Origin: Pseudomonadota bacterium
GTDB lineage: Bacteria > Myxococcota_A > Polyangia > Polyangiales > Polyangiaceae
Direction of reading: 5' to 3'
NCBI GenBank assembly: GCA_023432025.1
Contig: JAEYVE010000149.1
Coordinates: 1 to 25,858 of the forward strand
DNA length: 25,858 bases
Under the pieces are notes generated by a model. It had not been told where the DNA came from, searched no databases, and was given only the letters and a program-made list of their open reading frames with translations. The position numbers and the translations under genes were made by a program. Of this stretch, positions 7,871 through 15,679 are shown one piece after another; positions within the stretch are counted from its first letter, which is position 1, and the number at the start of each line of letters is the position of its first letter.

Positions 7871-9535
7871 TCACTTCGACGCTCGCGGCGGCGTCGGTGC
7901 GCCGATGGTGGTGATCATGGTGCCGTACGTGCGGGGGAAGCGCTGGTCCAGGCTGACGACACCGATGAACGAATCAGTGAAGTGTCCGACGTAAACGAGC
8001 GGATGCGTCTCGTCGAAGGCCAGCGCGTAGGGGCCACGCCCCGTGAAAATTTCGGTTTCGATGCGGCGGCGCAAAGGGTCGTAGACGAAGACGAGAGCCG
8101 AATCGAAGCACGTGATGAACACGCGCGTCTCGCGCTCGCCACTCGCGGTCGTGATGTGACCGAGGATCACCCGCGACGGGCCCGCGGTGAGCGGTACGTT
8201 GTCGTAGAACGTTGGCGTATCGGTCGCGCCCGTGAGACCGTCCACGCGTTGCGTGCGTCCGAGCACGAGGCTCGGCGGCGTGCGGTTGGCCACGAACACG
8301 TCGAGCGGAACCGCGCTGGCCGCGTTGAGGCAATCAGCGTCCCCGGCGCAGTCCGCCTGCGCCGCCGCGCGACGCGTGTCGTCCACGGCGATACCACGCG
8401 AGTCGAAGCCGAACGAGTTGGTGGCGATGGGGGCGCTATCCACGTCGACGAGCGCTGGGCGTGCGTCCTCGGGGTTGGCCCCGAGCGCGCCGTCGTCGAA
8501 AAAGCGAAGCACGCTCACGGTCGGGCTCGTGCGAAACGCCACGAGGAACGACGACTCGTAGTCGCCCTCCGGCGCCGGCGTCGTCAGAGGCAGCGAGGCG
8601 ATGCCGATGGGACGTGCCGGCAGGCCGCTCTCGACGACCTCCAGGCGAGGATCCGTGTCCCAGTCGTTCACGAAGGCGGAGACCTTACCTTCCGTCTGGT
8701 GCGTCACGGCGACGACCCGCCCATCGCTCGTCGCCGTGATGCCGAACGGCTCGGTCGGAAGCTCCAACCCTTCGCCGTCGTTGGCGTCTTCGTTTTCGCC
8801 GATGCGATGGCGCGCGTCGCAGCGCCCGGCGCGCTCTTGTCCGCACTCGAGGCGCCCCGCCTCGGCGTCCAACCAGTGCAACGTGCTGTCACCGCGTACG
8901 GGCACGAAGAGCCGGCCGGGCGGGCCGCTCGGAGCATCCTCGGGCCGACGCACGTAAAGTGCGTCCGTACCGAACGCAGAAATCTCGACGGTTTGCTCGA
9001 TGAACGAGGGGCCCCCGTCCGGAGGCGACGACGCGGAAATGGGCGAGCAGCGGCCGGGCGCCAGAGCGCGTCCGGAGGTCGTGTTCTCGCTGCCCACACC
9101 GCACGGCTCACCAGCGTGGGGGCCGGACTCGTCGACGCAGAAGTAGCTCGGCAGCCCGCCGTTCATCTCCGTGGGCTCGGTGTCGCACCGCTGGGCGGCT
9201 GGACAGTCACCGTCTACCAGGCAGCTCACGGGGACGAACTCACGGATGCGATCGAGCCGAAGGCTTTGGACAGTGCCCTGATTGAACTGCAAGTCGAAGT
9301 CGCTGTTGACGACGTAGAGCCAGTCGGAATCCTCGTCGACCGCCAACCCGACGGGGAAGTAGATGCGCTCAGCGGGAGGTGAAACGCCGTCCCCTGCGGG
9401 CACACAAGCCAGCGCGCACAGCGCCGCCGAGGTCGTCAGCAGGGCGCTCGACGAAGTCCGCAACCCGGCGTCGACGCGCCGAGACGAGAACCGGGAAAAA
9501 GCGGCCCAACCAGAAGAAGAGAGACGACCCAACAT
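7871..9535 (-). CDS. Propeller-like lipoprotein with DGDC-type cysteine motifs (554 aa)
   Basis: No named family recognised. A long basic N-terminus (about residues 1-27) leads into a hydrophobic segment ending LCALAC, making C44 the probable lipidated cysteine, although alanine at -3 is a weak lipobox. Blade-like segments are clear at both ends: FPVGLAVDEDSDWLYVVNSD near residue 60 and YALAFDETHPLVYVGHFTDS near the C-terminus, typical of YncE-like seven-bladed propellers. Cysteine motifs CLVDGDCPAAQRC and DCAGDADC resemble short Asp/Cys modules common in myxobacterial surface proteins (from memory). It is first in a unit with the 1025-residue lipoprotein and mutS. The ATG at 9535 has no obvious ribosome binding site. 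The next in-frame starts would shorten the odd N-terminus. Confidence 0.8.
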   Translation of the reverse strand: MLGRLSSSGWAAFSRFSSRRVDAGLRTSSSALLTTSAALCALACVPAGDGVSPPAERIYFPVGLAVDEDSDWLYVVNSDFDLQFNQGTVQSLRLDRIREFVPVSCLVDGDCPAAQRCDTEPTEMNGGLPSYFCVDESGPHAGEPCGVGSENTTSGRALAPGRCSPISASSPPDGGPSFIEQTVEISAFGTDALYVRRPEDAPSGPPGRLFVPVRGDSTLHWLDAEAGRLECGQERAGRCDARHRIGENEDANDGEGLELPTEPFGITATSDGRVVAVTHQTEGKVSAFVNDWDTDPRLEVVESGLPARPIGIASLPLTTPAPEGDYESSFLVAFRTSPTVSVLRFFDDGALGANPEDARPALVDVDSAPIATNSFGFDSRGIAVDDTRRAAAQADCAGDADCLNAASAVPLDVFVANRTPPSLVLGRTQRVDGLTGATDTPTFYDNVPLTAGPSRVILGHITTASGERETRVFITCFDSALVFVYDPLRRRIETEIFTGRGPYALAFDETHPLVYVGHFTDSFIGVVSLDQRFPRTYGTMITTIGAPTPPRASK

Positions 9536-9546
9536 GGCGCGACACA

Positions 9547-9580
9547 GGCGCCGAGGTGAGGTCCCGGGCGCCGGGGTGAG
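9547..9580. repeat. Two 14-bp direct repeats, 20-bp period, upstream of the lipoprotein operon
   Basis: GGCGCCGAGGTGAG at 9547-9560 and GGCGCCGGGGTGAG at 9567-9580 differ at one base and are spaced by about two helical turns. They start 12 bases upstream of the lipoprotein start codon, so they lie in its leader or promoter. An operator role is a guess. Confidence 0.4.
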
Positions 9581-9622
9581 CGGAGCCTAGTGCACAGCCG
9601 TCTGGAAAAAACAGGCCGAACG

Positions 9623-9647
9623 AAAAAAAGACGCCCGATCGTCGGGC
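9623..9647 (-). terminator. Intrinsic terminator of the small gene at 9882-10076
   Basis: Reading the minus strand, GCCCGA, a 3-base loop and TCGGGC form a perfect 6-bp stem (9647-9633), then GTC and seven T residues (9629-9623). A second T-run follows about 10 bases later. The only plausible minus-strand gene upstream is the 64-codon one, so this terminator shields the lipoprotein operon from its transcript and argues that the small gene is expressed. Confidence 0.7.
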
Positions 9648-9881
9648 ATCCGCCGCAAGAGCGCGTGCTTCCGTTCAGCGCGGTTTCAGCACGGCGGGAT
9701 TAGGCCGCGGAAAAGCTCGCCGCATCGTCGAAAAAAGCGACGACCGAGCACCGCCGAGACTCTGCGCCCGGGCCTCCTTCATGGCAGAGGCTCACGGGAC
9801 GAACGACGGAGGAGCCAGCGCCGAGCGACAACGGAGGAAGCAACCAGCGAGGGAGCACCCACCAAGGAGTCCCAACGGGCG

Positions 9882-10076
9882 TCAGTGCAGCTTCGAGCAC
9901 AGCTCCAAAATCACGACACCACGCTGCGGAGCTTCTTCCTCTTTGTCCGCTGGCTGCGGCATGAACGGAGGCATTCCATCGACCGGCAGCTCGAGCACCG
10001 GACGGTCGAGCTGATTGCGCCGTTCCTGTTCCTCTTCACGGCGGCGGATTTGGTCGATGATGAATGGAGGAAGCAT
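9882..10076 (-). CDS. Small charged conserved-looking protein (64 aa), unknown function
   Basis: The protein starts MLPPFIIDQIRRREEEQERR, passes through RPVLELPV and a Pro/Met/Glu-rich linker, and ends RGVVILELCSKLH. An amphipathic charged helix followed by a short acidic disordered linker and a beta-like end is what can be seen. There is no signal peptide or membrane segment. I recall similar short proteins bracketed by an FII-x2-I-RRE start and an RGV(V/I)I end in other bacteria, but could not verify this. GAGG sits 5 bases before the ATG. A good sigma-70 promoter (10163-10190) and an intrinsic terminator (9623-9647) frame it as a single-gene transcript with an 80-base leader. By eye 43 of its 64 sense codons end in G or C, in keeping with a real gene. 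Confidence 0.72.
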   Translation of the reverse strand: MLPPFIIDQIRRREEEQERRNQLDRPVLELPVDGMPPFMPQPADKEEEAPQRGVVILELCSKLH

Positions 10077-10112
10077 ATGCGCCTCGCTGCGTGAGTGGTT
10101 CGATAGGCTCTG

Positions 10113-10150
10113 CTGGGTTGTGTGGCTGGATGTGGCTGGTCTGAGTCTGG
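10113..10150. repeat. Phased CTGG/CCAG repeats in the small gene's leader
   Basis: CTGG occurs at 10113, 10126, 10136 and 10147 (steps of 13, 10 and 11 bases). Two of the copies are in perfect 9-base tandem repeats TGTGGCTGG (10121-10129, 10131-10139). They fall between the predicted transcription start near 10156 and the start codon of the minus-strand small gene, so they would be present as CCAG in its leader RNA. Confidence 0.4.
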
Positions 10151-10162
10151 TCTCTCACGAAT

Positions 10163-10190
10163 ACTGTAGCCAGCCGATCCAGGCGGTCAA
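10163..10190 (-). promoter_or_regulatory. Sigma-70 promoter of the small gene
   Basis: On the minus strand: TTGACC (10190-10185), 16-base spacer, TACAGT (10168-10163). This is one of the best promoter matches in the window (five of six at -35). The expected start is near 10156, giving a leader of about 80 bases before the ATG at 10076. Confidence 0.55.
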
Positions 10191-10291
10191 GCCGACCCAC
10201 CGGAAGCGCCCGAAGCGGGTTCTCGGGTCCATGCGCCGGCAAGAGCGCTCTCTCATCAGCGTGACGTCCCACTTCACCACACGCACGCCCC

Positions 10292-10318
10292 TACGATAGG
10301 TTGTTCGCCCCAGGAGAG
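10292..10318 (+). promoter_or_regulatory. -10 box and ribosome binding site of the DUF4350-MoxR operon
   Basis: TACGAT at 10292-10297 is a possible -10 element; no good -35 is visible. AGGAGAG at 10312-10318 is a strong Shine-Dalgarno sequence 12 bases before the ATG at 10331. A start near 10304 would put the alternative TTG codon at 10301 outside the transcript, which supports the ATG. Confidence 0.35.
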
Positions 10319-10330
10319 TCTGCGCCCGAA

Positions 10331-11799
10331 ATGAAGTGCCCGAGGCCACAGCCCGCCAGTCCCTCGAACGGCCACGGGCGCCACACGGTAAGACGCGCCG
10401 CCCGCCTGCTCTTAGCGCTGCTCGCGCTTCTTTCGTGGGTCCTCGTCGCCTCTGGCGCGCCGCAGCATCGCGGTTCCGATGGTCCATTCGAGGTGGCCGA
10501 CACCTCGTGGGAGGGCGGCAGCGATCTCTTCTCACTCGCTACCGAGCGGCTGGGTCGAGAACGTGTCCAGGTCGTCTCCACCCTGGATTACTCCGAGCTC
10601 ACCCCGGACGATGGGGTCCTCGTTCTCCACCCCGAGGTGGACCTTTCGTTCGAGGACGTGACGCGCTTCCTCCGCGGCGGGGGTCGCTTGGCGGTCGCGG
10701 ACGACCACGGTCGAGGCGACGTGCTGCTCAAACGATTCGCCATTCGTCGGGTCCCGCTCCCGGGGCGCCCTGCGCTCACGCTGCGGGACGACCCGGACCT
10801 CGCCATCGCCACGCCGGTCATCGAGGTCGTGGCGGGCTCGGAGCGCGGCAGGCATCCCGTCGCGGCGAAGGTCGATCAAGTGGTGACCAACCACGCGACG
10901 GGGCTCGAACACCCGCAACTCACGCCCATCCTGGAGGTGGAGGCCGTCGACTCGAAAGCCGTCTCATTTGCCGTGACCGGGATCATCGGCGCGCGAGGGC
11001 GCCTGCTCGCGATTGGAGATCCCTCGGTCTTCATCAACCTCATGCTTCGGTACCCGGGCAACCGCGCCTTCGCCGAGGGGGTGGTCGACTATCTAGTGGG
11101 CGCCGATGATTGGGGGCCCCGAGGCGGTCGATTGTTCATCGTCGCAAACGAGTTTCGCCAAGTCGGACGATTCGGTGGCGGCAGCGCGCTGCTCGACGAC
11201 CTAGCGACCAAACGACGCGAGCTCTCGGAGGCCGTTCGGGATTGGCACGACCGAGGACTCCCGGACGTCGCCGCCTGGGCGCTCGCTGCGCTCGCTGCGC
11301 TCCTGCTCTCGTCGTGGGTCGTGACACGGGCGGCGCGCCTGCACGTGACGGCGCTGCCGCGCTTCGCGCGGCCGATCCCCGAGGTGGCCCAAGGCGGGGT
11401 CGCTGGACGCGCTCACGTGCTGGCAGCGGCGAGCACGAGCCGCGCGCTTTTGCTCGTCGAGCTGAAAGTCGCGCTCCACGAGGCGCTCGCGGAGCGACTC
11501 GGAGTCCGGAGCGGCGAGACCGTGGAACGCCTCGTCGAGCTGTGTCGCGAACGAATGGTGCTCGGCGTCGCGGACCTGGATGCGCTCCGCAGAGTGCTCT
11601 CGCGGCTTCGAGACATCGAGCGCCGGGTCGCCGAGGGAGGCCCCGACAAAGTCGACGAACCGGAGATGAATCGACTTCACGAAGAGTCCATGCGACTGAT
11701 CCGTGAGCTTTCGACCGCAGAAGAGGCGCACGCGCTGGCTCCGCAGCCAGCTGCGGGGCCGCTCCGCCCGTCGGCGGAGGGTGTGAACGAGGAACGGGC

Positions 11800-11803
<4 letters not shown>
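10331..11803 (+). CDS. DUF4350-domain membrane protein of a MoxR operon
   Basis: 490 residues. Topology: a short basic N-terminus, membrane segment about 23-41, a roughly 270-residue extracytoplasmic domain, a second membrane segment about 313-334 (Ala/Leu-rich), then a helical cytoplasmic tail rich in Arg and Glu. The extracytoplasmic part (VLVLHPEVDLSFEDVTRFLRGGGRLAVADD and the following blocks) fits DUF4350, which resembles a class I glutamine-amidotransferase-like or Rossmann fold. From family knowledge DUF4350 proteins are encoded beside MoxR ATPases and DUF58 proteins and are thought to help that complex act at the membrane. The stop overlaps the moxR start by ATGA, so the two are translationally coupled. 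Start choice: ATG at 10331 over TTG at 10301. Confidence 0.8.
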
Positions 11804-12771
<968 letters not shown>

Positions 12772-12789
12772 GAGCGCGCCGCTGCGCTC
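12772..12789. terminator. GC-rich hairpin between convergent genes, weak terminator candidate
   Basis: GAGCGC / GCGCTC arms (12772-12777, 12784-12789) around a 6-base loop, directly after the moxR stop and overlapping the stop of the convergent GtrA gene. There is no T-run on either strand, so at best it is a pausing or RNA 3'-end stabilising element. Confidence 0.3.
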
Positions 12790-13663
12790 ACACGAAGACG
12801 TGATCGCGCTGCATCGGGTGGTTCCAAGCCAGAAAGCTGATCGTTCTTGCCACCATCCAGGCGAGCGCCGGAGTCACCGTGGGCTCGAGGAGCGCAAGCG
12901 AAACGGCCGCGGCATTCACCGCAGCGCTCGCGCCGCTGACCCAGGCGTATCGGACCGCGGCCCCCGCAAGTGAGCTACGACCTTCGAAGACCCAGCTGCG
13001 GTTGATGCCGAAGTTGACCACGCTTCCGAGCGCGCATCCGGCGAGGGTCGCCATACCCGGCGGAGCCGCCCCGAGCAGCGAATGAAACAGGGCGAAGTCG
13101 GCCGCAGTCGCCACGGCCGCTGCGACCGCGTTACGCCCGACCCCTCCCCTCGCCGTGGCCAGGCCCCGCAGCGAAGGGCGGAGCGGATCTCGCGTAGTGA
13201 AGCCTTCCGTGAGCAGACCCAGCGCACCCAGGACGAACCACGCACAAAGAACCAACCAGCTCGCGCCGACGGCGCGGGGCCACTCGACCCCGAGTGAATC
13301 CAGGTGGGGCCCCCACTCGACCAGCCCAACGACGGCAAGGCCCAATCCTAGCCCCCAGGTGCGAAGCTCGTTGCCCCGACGTCGCCCGCGACCGGCGCGG
13401 ACCCAGGACAGGAGCCAGAGCGCCACGCTGCCCGCCAGCACGAGCGCAATGCGCCCCACGCTGGGCTCCGCGAGCACCCACCCGGAAACCGCCCCCACCT
13501 CGCCGACCAGAAGGCTCGCGCGTCGGCGCGGCACGATGGCGGCGACGGTGAGCGCCAGCGCCGCACCCCAGGCTCCGAAGCTCGTTGCCACCAATGCACA
13601 CGCGCCGAAGAGCAACGCGCTCGTCGCTGCACGCTCGAAAATGACCTTGTGATACCGAATCAC
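12788..13663 (-). CDS. Polytopic membrane protein with C-terminal GtrA-like domain
   Basis: About 291 residues. The C-terminal 125 residues fit the GtrA family of four-helix membrane proteins linked to flipping or handling of undecaprenyl-linked sugars: GRNAVAAAVATAADFALFH, VVNFGINRSWVFEG, a basic RYAWVSG loop, and the end ARTISFLAWNHPMQRDHVFV. Ahead of it are about five further hydrophobic segments (residues 15 to 165) with no family I recognise, so it is a fusion roughly twice the usual GtrA length. The start is uncertain: GTG at 13663 is used, while a TTG at 13669 is in frame, and neither has a clear ribosome binding site. It lies about 100 bases downstream of the Omp85-like gene on the same strand. 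Confidence 0.75.
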   Translation of the reverse strand: MIRYHKVIFERAATSALLFGACALVATSFGAWGAALALTVAAIVPRRRASLLVGEVGAVSGWVLAEPSVGRIALVLAGSVALWLLSWVRAGRGRRRGNELRTWGLGLGLAVVGLVEWGPHLDSLGVEWPRAVGASWLVLCAWFVLGALGLLTEGFTTRDPLRPSLRGLATARGGVGRNAVAAAVATAADFALFHSLLGAAPPGMATLAGCALGSVVNFGINRSWVFEGRSSLAGAAVRYAWVSGASAAVNAAAVSLALLEPTVTPALAWMVARTISFLAWNHPMQRDHVFV

Positions 13664-13673
13664 GACCAAGCAC

Positions 13674-13700
13674 GCCCGGGCGATCCAAGAGTACCCGGGT
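13674..13700. repeat. Paired CCCGGG palindromes before the GtrA gene
   Basis: GCCCGGGC (13674-13681) and ACCCGGGT (13693-13700) are each palindromic and can also pair with each other through a 13-base loop. They lie in the 99-base gap between the Omp85-like gene and the GtrA start. No T-run follows, so function as terminator, operator or neither is open. Confidence 0.3.
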
Positions 13701-13768
13701 CACGTTGAATCTGCCTCGATGCCTCGACCTCGTCCACCGAAGCCCAGAAGTCCGAGACGCGTGCAGCG

Positions 13769-15580
13769 TCAGAGCGTCGACGCGTCGAGCAACGACACGC
13801 TGGTCGTCACGCTCGGCTGAACGAGGAGCGGCATTCCGAAGGCTTGTCCGAACGTCGCGAAGAAGGTACCCGGGAACGGGTCGTCCGGGCGACTGAGTGG
13901 CAGCGCCCAATCCACCCGAAGCACGATGCGCTCGGCCTGCGGAAACAAGAGGCGCACCCCCACGCCAGCCCCTTGCTGAAGCCCCGTCAGAGCGAGCGCG
14001 TCGGAGGCGTTGCCCACGTCGTAAAACACCGCCCCTCCCAGCTGCGCAGACAGCACGTCGATGGACCTCGAACGAAACTCGGCGTTCCCCACCAAGACAT
14101 CTCGCCCCTGAAACTCGTCCAGCCGGTAGCCGCGGAGGCGGTTGTTACCACCGAGAGCGAAGGGCGGAACGTTCAGGTAGTCGCGGTAACGCGTCGCGTA
14201 CAAGCCATCGAGGTGGAGACGCCCCACGGGGAGCGTGGGCGTGGCGATGCGAGCCCGGGTGCGGAGCAGCGCGTCGTCCTTTCCGTCGTTACCGAGCGTG
14301 ATGTCCGACGTCACGATGGCGCGGATGAGCCCGTCGGACCACGCCTCCGTGTACGCGACTTCGGCCATGACGCTGCACGTGTCACGCGTGGACCCAATGT
14401 CGCGGCTGCTGCCGGAAACTCGCAGCACGACCTCGTGCCCCAATCGATAGTCTTCTTGGAGGCCAAGCGTCTCCAGGTCGAGCGTGCGGAGGAACCTCGT
14501 CCCGTACGAGCGCAGCTGCACGAACGGCCCGATGAGCACGTCGCTCACCGGCATGATGTCTCGGTCGAACGCCGCGACCGCCTCCGGCGTGAACTCGGTC
14601 AAAGACGGGCGACGATAGCGACGTCGATCCGCTTCGAGCCCGAACATGAGATCGTGCTTGACGTGGATCCCCCACGAACGAACGCCCCAATACTCGCCCG
14701 CCAGACGGTCCGTGTCGTACACCTCCGGTAGCTGCTCCACGACGCCATCGGGGCTCACGTAGTCGAAGGTGCGGATGCTCCCGCCGTCGTAACGCCGCGT
14801 GACCTCCTGCCGCCAAGCCACGCGGCTCGAATAGCCCCAGTCCGAGCGCAGGGAAAAGAGCGGTCGCTCGAAGATGAACAAACCCGTCGAGCCTTCGCCG
14901 TGCCCCGTGTCACGGTTGAACGCGAGCGTCGACTGCAGCGAAAGGAAGAGCCGTGAGCCCCCGAGGCGCCGGTCCACGTAGCGTGCGCCGAAAGACTGAC
15001 TGTCGCGCTGGAGCAGGTACAAAAGACCGATGCTCTTGTGCGTACCGAACAGGTTCTCTTCGGCGGGGTTGATCAAGAGAAAGTCGAGCGCGCCAGCGCC
15101 CGCGCCGAAGTTCGTGTTCAGACGCAAGCTCCAGACGTCCTTGACGATGGCCACGAGGCGCACCCGATCGGGCGCCGAGCCACGCGCTGGCACCAAGAGC
15201 ACGAGCGACAGCTGAGGGAGCAAGCGCAGGTTGCGCTCGGACTCGTGGACCAAGCTCGAGTCGTAGACGTCGCCCTCACCGATCAAGAGCTCACGTTCGA
15301 TGACGCGCGGCCGCGACGTTGCATGAAAGACGTTCAGGAAGTCCGGTACCGGATCCCTCTCGTCGAACACCTCGATGGCGTAAACTCGGACGTCCTCGAT
15401 CCGTTTGCCGTCCGGCGCCGGATCACGCGTCCAGCCGTAGTGAGCGAGAGCCTCCTCCACGGCCGAAGCCTCGAAGTCCGACAGCTCATCGCCTGGGGCC
15501 TCCGAAGCCGCGGCTACGTCCGCGCCCAAAGCGCTACCAAGCATCCAGGCAAGCAAGAGGCAAACGGCGAGCCGGAGCAA
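13769..15580 (-). CDS. Omp85/BamA-like outer-membrane barrel with one POTRA-like domain
   Basis: 603 residues. A cleavable signal peptide (LRLAVCLLLAWMLGSALG, ending near ADVAAA) is followed by one POTRA-like block (about 90-150: RPRVIERELLIGEGDVYDSS, RNLRLLPQLSLVLL). The rest alternates beta-strand segments, as in a 16-stranded barrel. Near the C-terminus, GGNNRLRGYRLDEFQGRDVLVGNAEFR matches the Omp85 pattern in which RG(F/Y) lies in the loop before the final strands. BamA has five POTRAs, so a single one points to a two-partner-secretion or patatin-associated type, or to a lineage-specific Omp85 protein rather than BamA itself. The start is TTG at 15580, needed for the signal peptide; an internal ATG would cut it. 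Divergent from the DUF58 gene. Confidence 0.8.
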   Translation of the reverse strand: MLRLAVCLLLAWMLGSALGADVAAASEAPGDELSDFEASAVEEALAHYGWTRDPAPDGKRIEDVRVYAIEVFDERDPVPDFLNVFHATSRPRVIERELLIGEGDVYDSSLVHESERNLRLLPQLSLVLLVPARGSAPDRVRLVAIVKDVWSLRLNTNFGAGAGALDFLLINPAEENLFGTHKSIGLLYLLQRDSQSFGARYVDRRLGGSRLFLSLQSTLAFNRDTGHGEGSTGLFIFERPLFSLRSDWGYSSRVAWRQEVTRRYDGGSIRTFDYVSPDGVVEQLPEVYDTDRLAGEYWGVRSWGIHVKHDLMFGLEADRRRYRRPSLTEFTPEAVAAFDRDIMPVSDVLIGPFVQLRSYGTRFLRTLDLETLGLQEDYRLGHEVVLRVSGSSRDIGSTRDTCSVMAEVAYTEAWSDGLIRAIVTSDITLGNDGKDDALLRTRARIATPTLPVGRLHLDGLYATRYRDYLNVPPFALGGNNRLRGYRLDEFQGRDVLVGNAEFRSRSIDVLSAQLGGAVFYDVGNASDALALTGLQQGAGVGVRLLFPQAERIVLRVDWALPLSRPDDPFPGTFFATFGQAFGMPLLVQPSVTTSVSLLDASTL

Positions 15581-15679
15581 AGTGCCGAGAGCCTACAGCG
15601 AAACACGGACGTGCCCACCCGGCATCGTCCGGCGCGACCAGGGCTGGGACGCGCTTCGGGGGAAGGATATGGTGCTCAC

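Larger units (their letters stand above)
9536..9881. other. Intergenic region between lipoprotein operon and small gene
   Basis: No convincing gene lies in these 346 bases. They hold a pair of direct repeats next to the lipoprotein start (9547-9580), the intrinsic terminator of the upstream minus-strand small gene (9623-9647) and, further right, its 3' untranslated stretch. No clear promoter for the lipoprotein operon was found; TAGGCT on the minus strand (complement of 9589-9594) is a weak -10 candidate without a good -35 box. Confidence 0.5.

Noticed and set aside
7811..9382. 523-codon plus-strand frame
   Set aside because: Antisense to the 554-residue lipoprotein; composition is typical of a shadow.
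9700..9900. 66-codon minus-strand frame after the small gene
   Set aside because: Weak GTG start overlapping the end of the 64-codon gene, no ribosome binding site and no plausible fold. Kept as 3' untranslated sequence.
9781..10094. Two plus-strand frames over the small gene
   Set aside because: Antisense to the better supported small gene, without ribosome binding sites or recognisable features.
11279..11311. GCTGCGCTC triplicate repeat
   Set aside because: It simply encodes the Ala/Leu-rich second membrane segment of the DUF4350 protein.
15038..15679. Upstream extension of the DUF58 frame
   Set aside because: It overlaps the coding sequence and signal peptide of the divergent barrel gene, and its translation has shadow-like composition.
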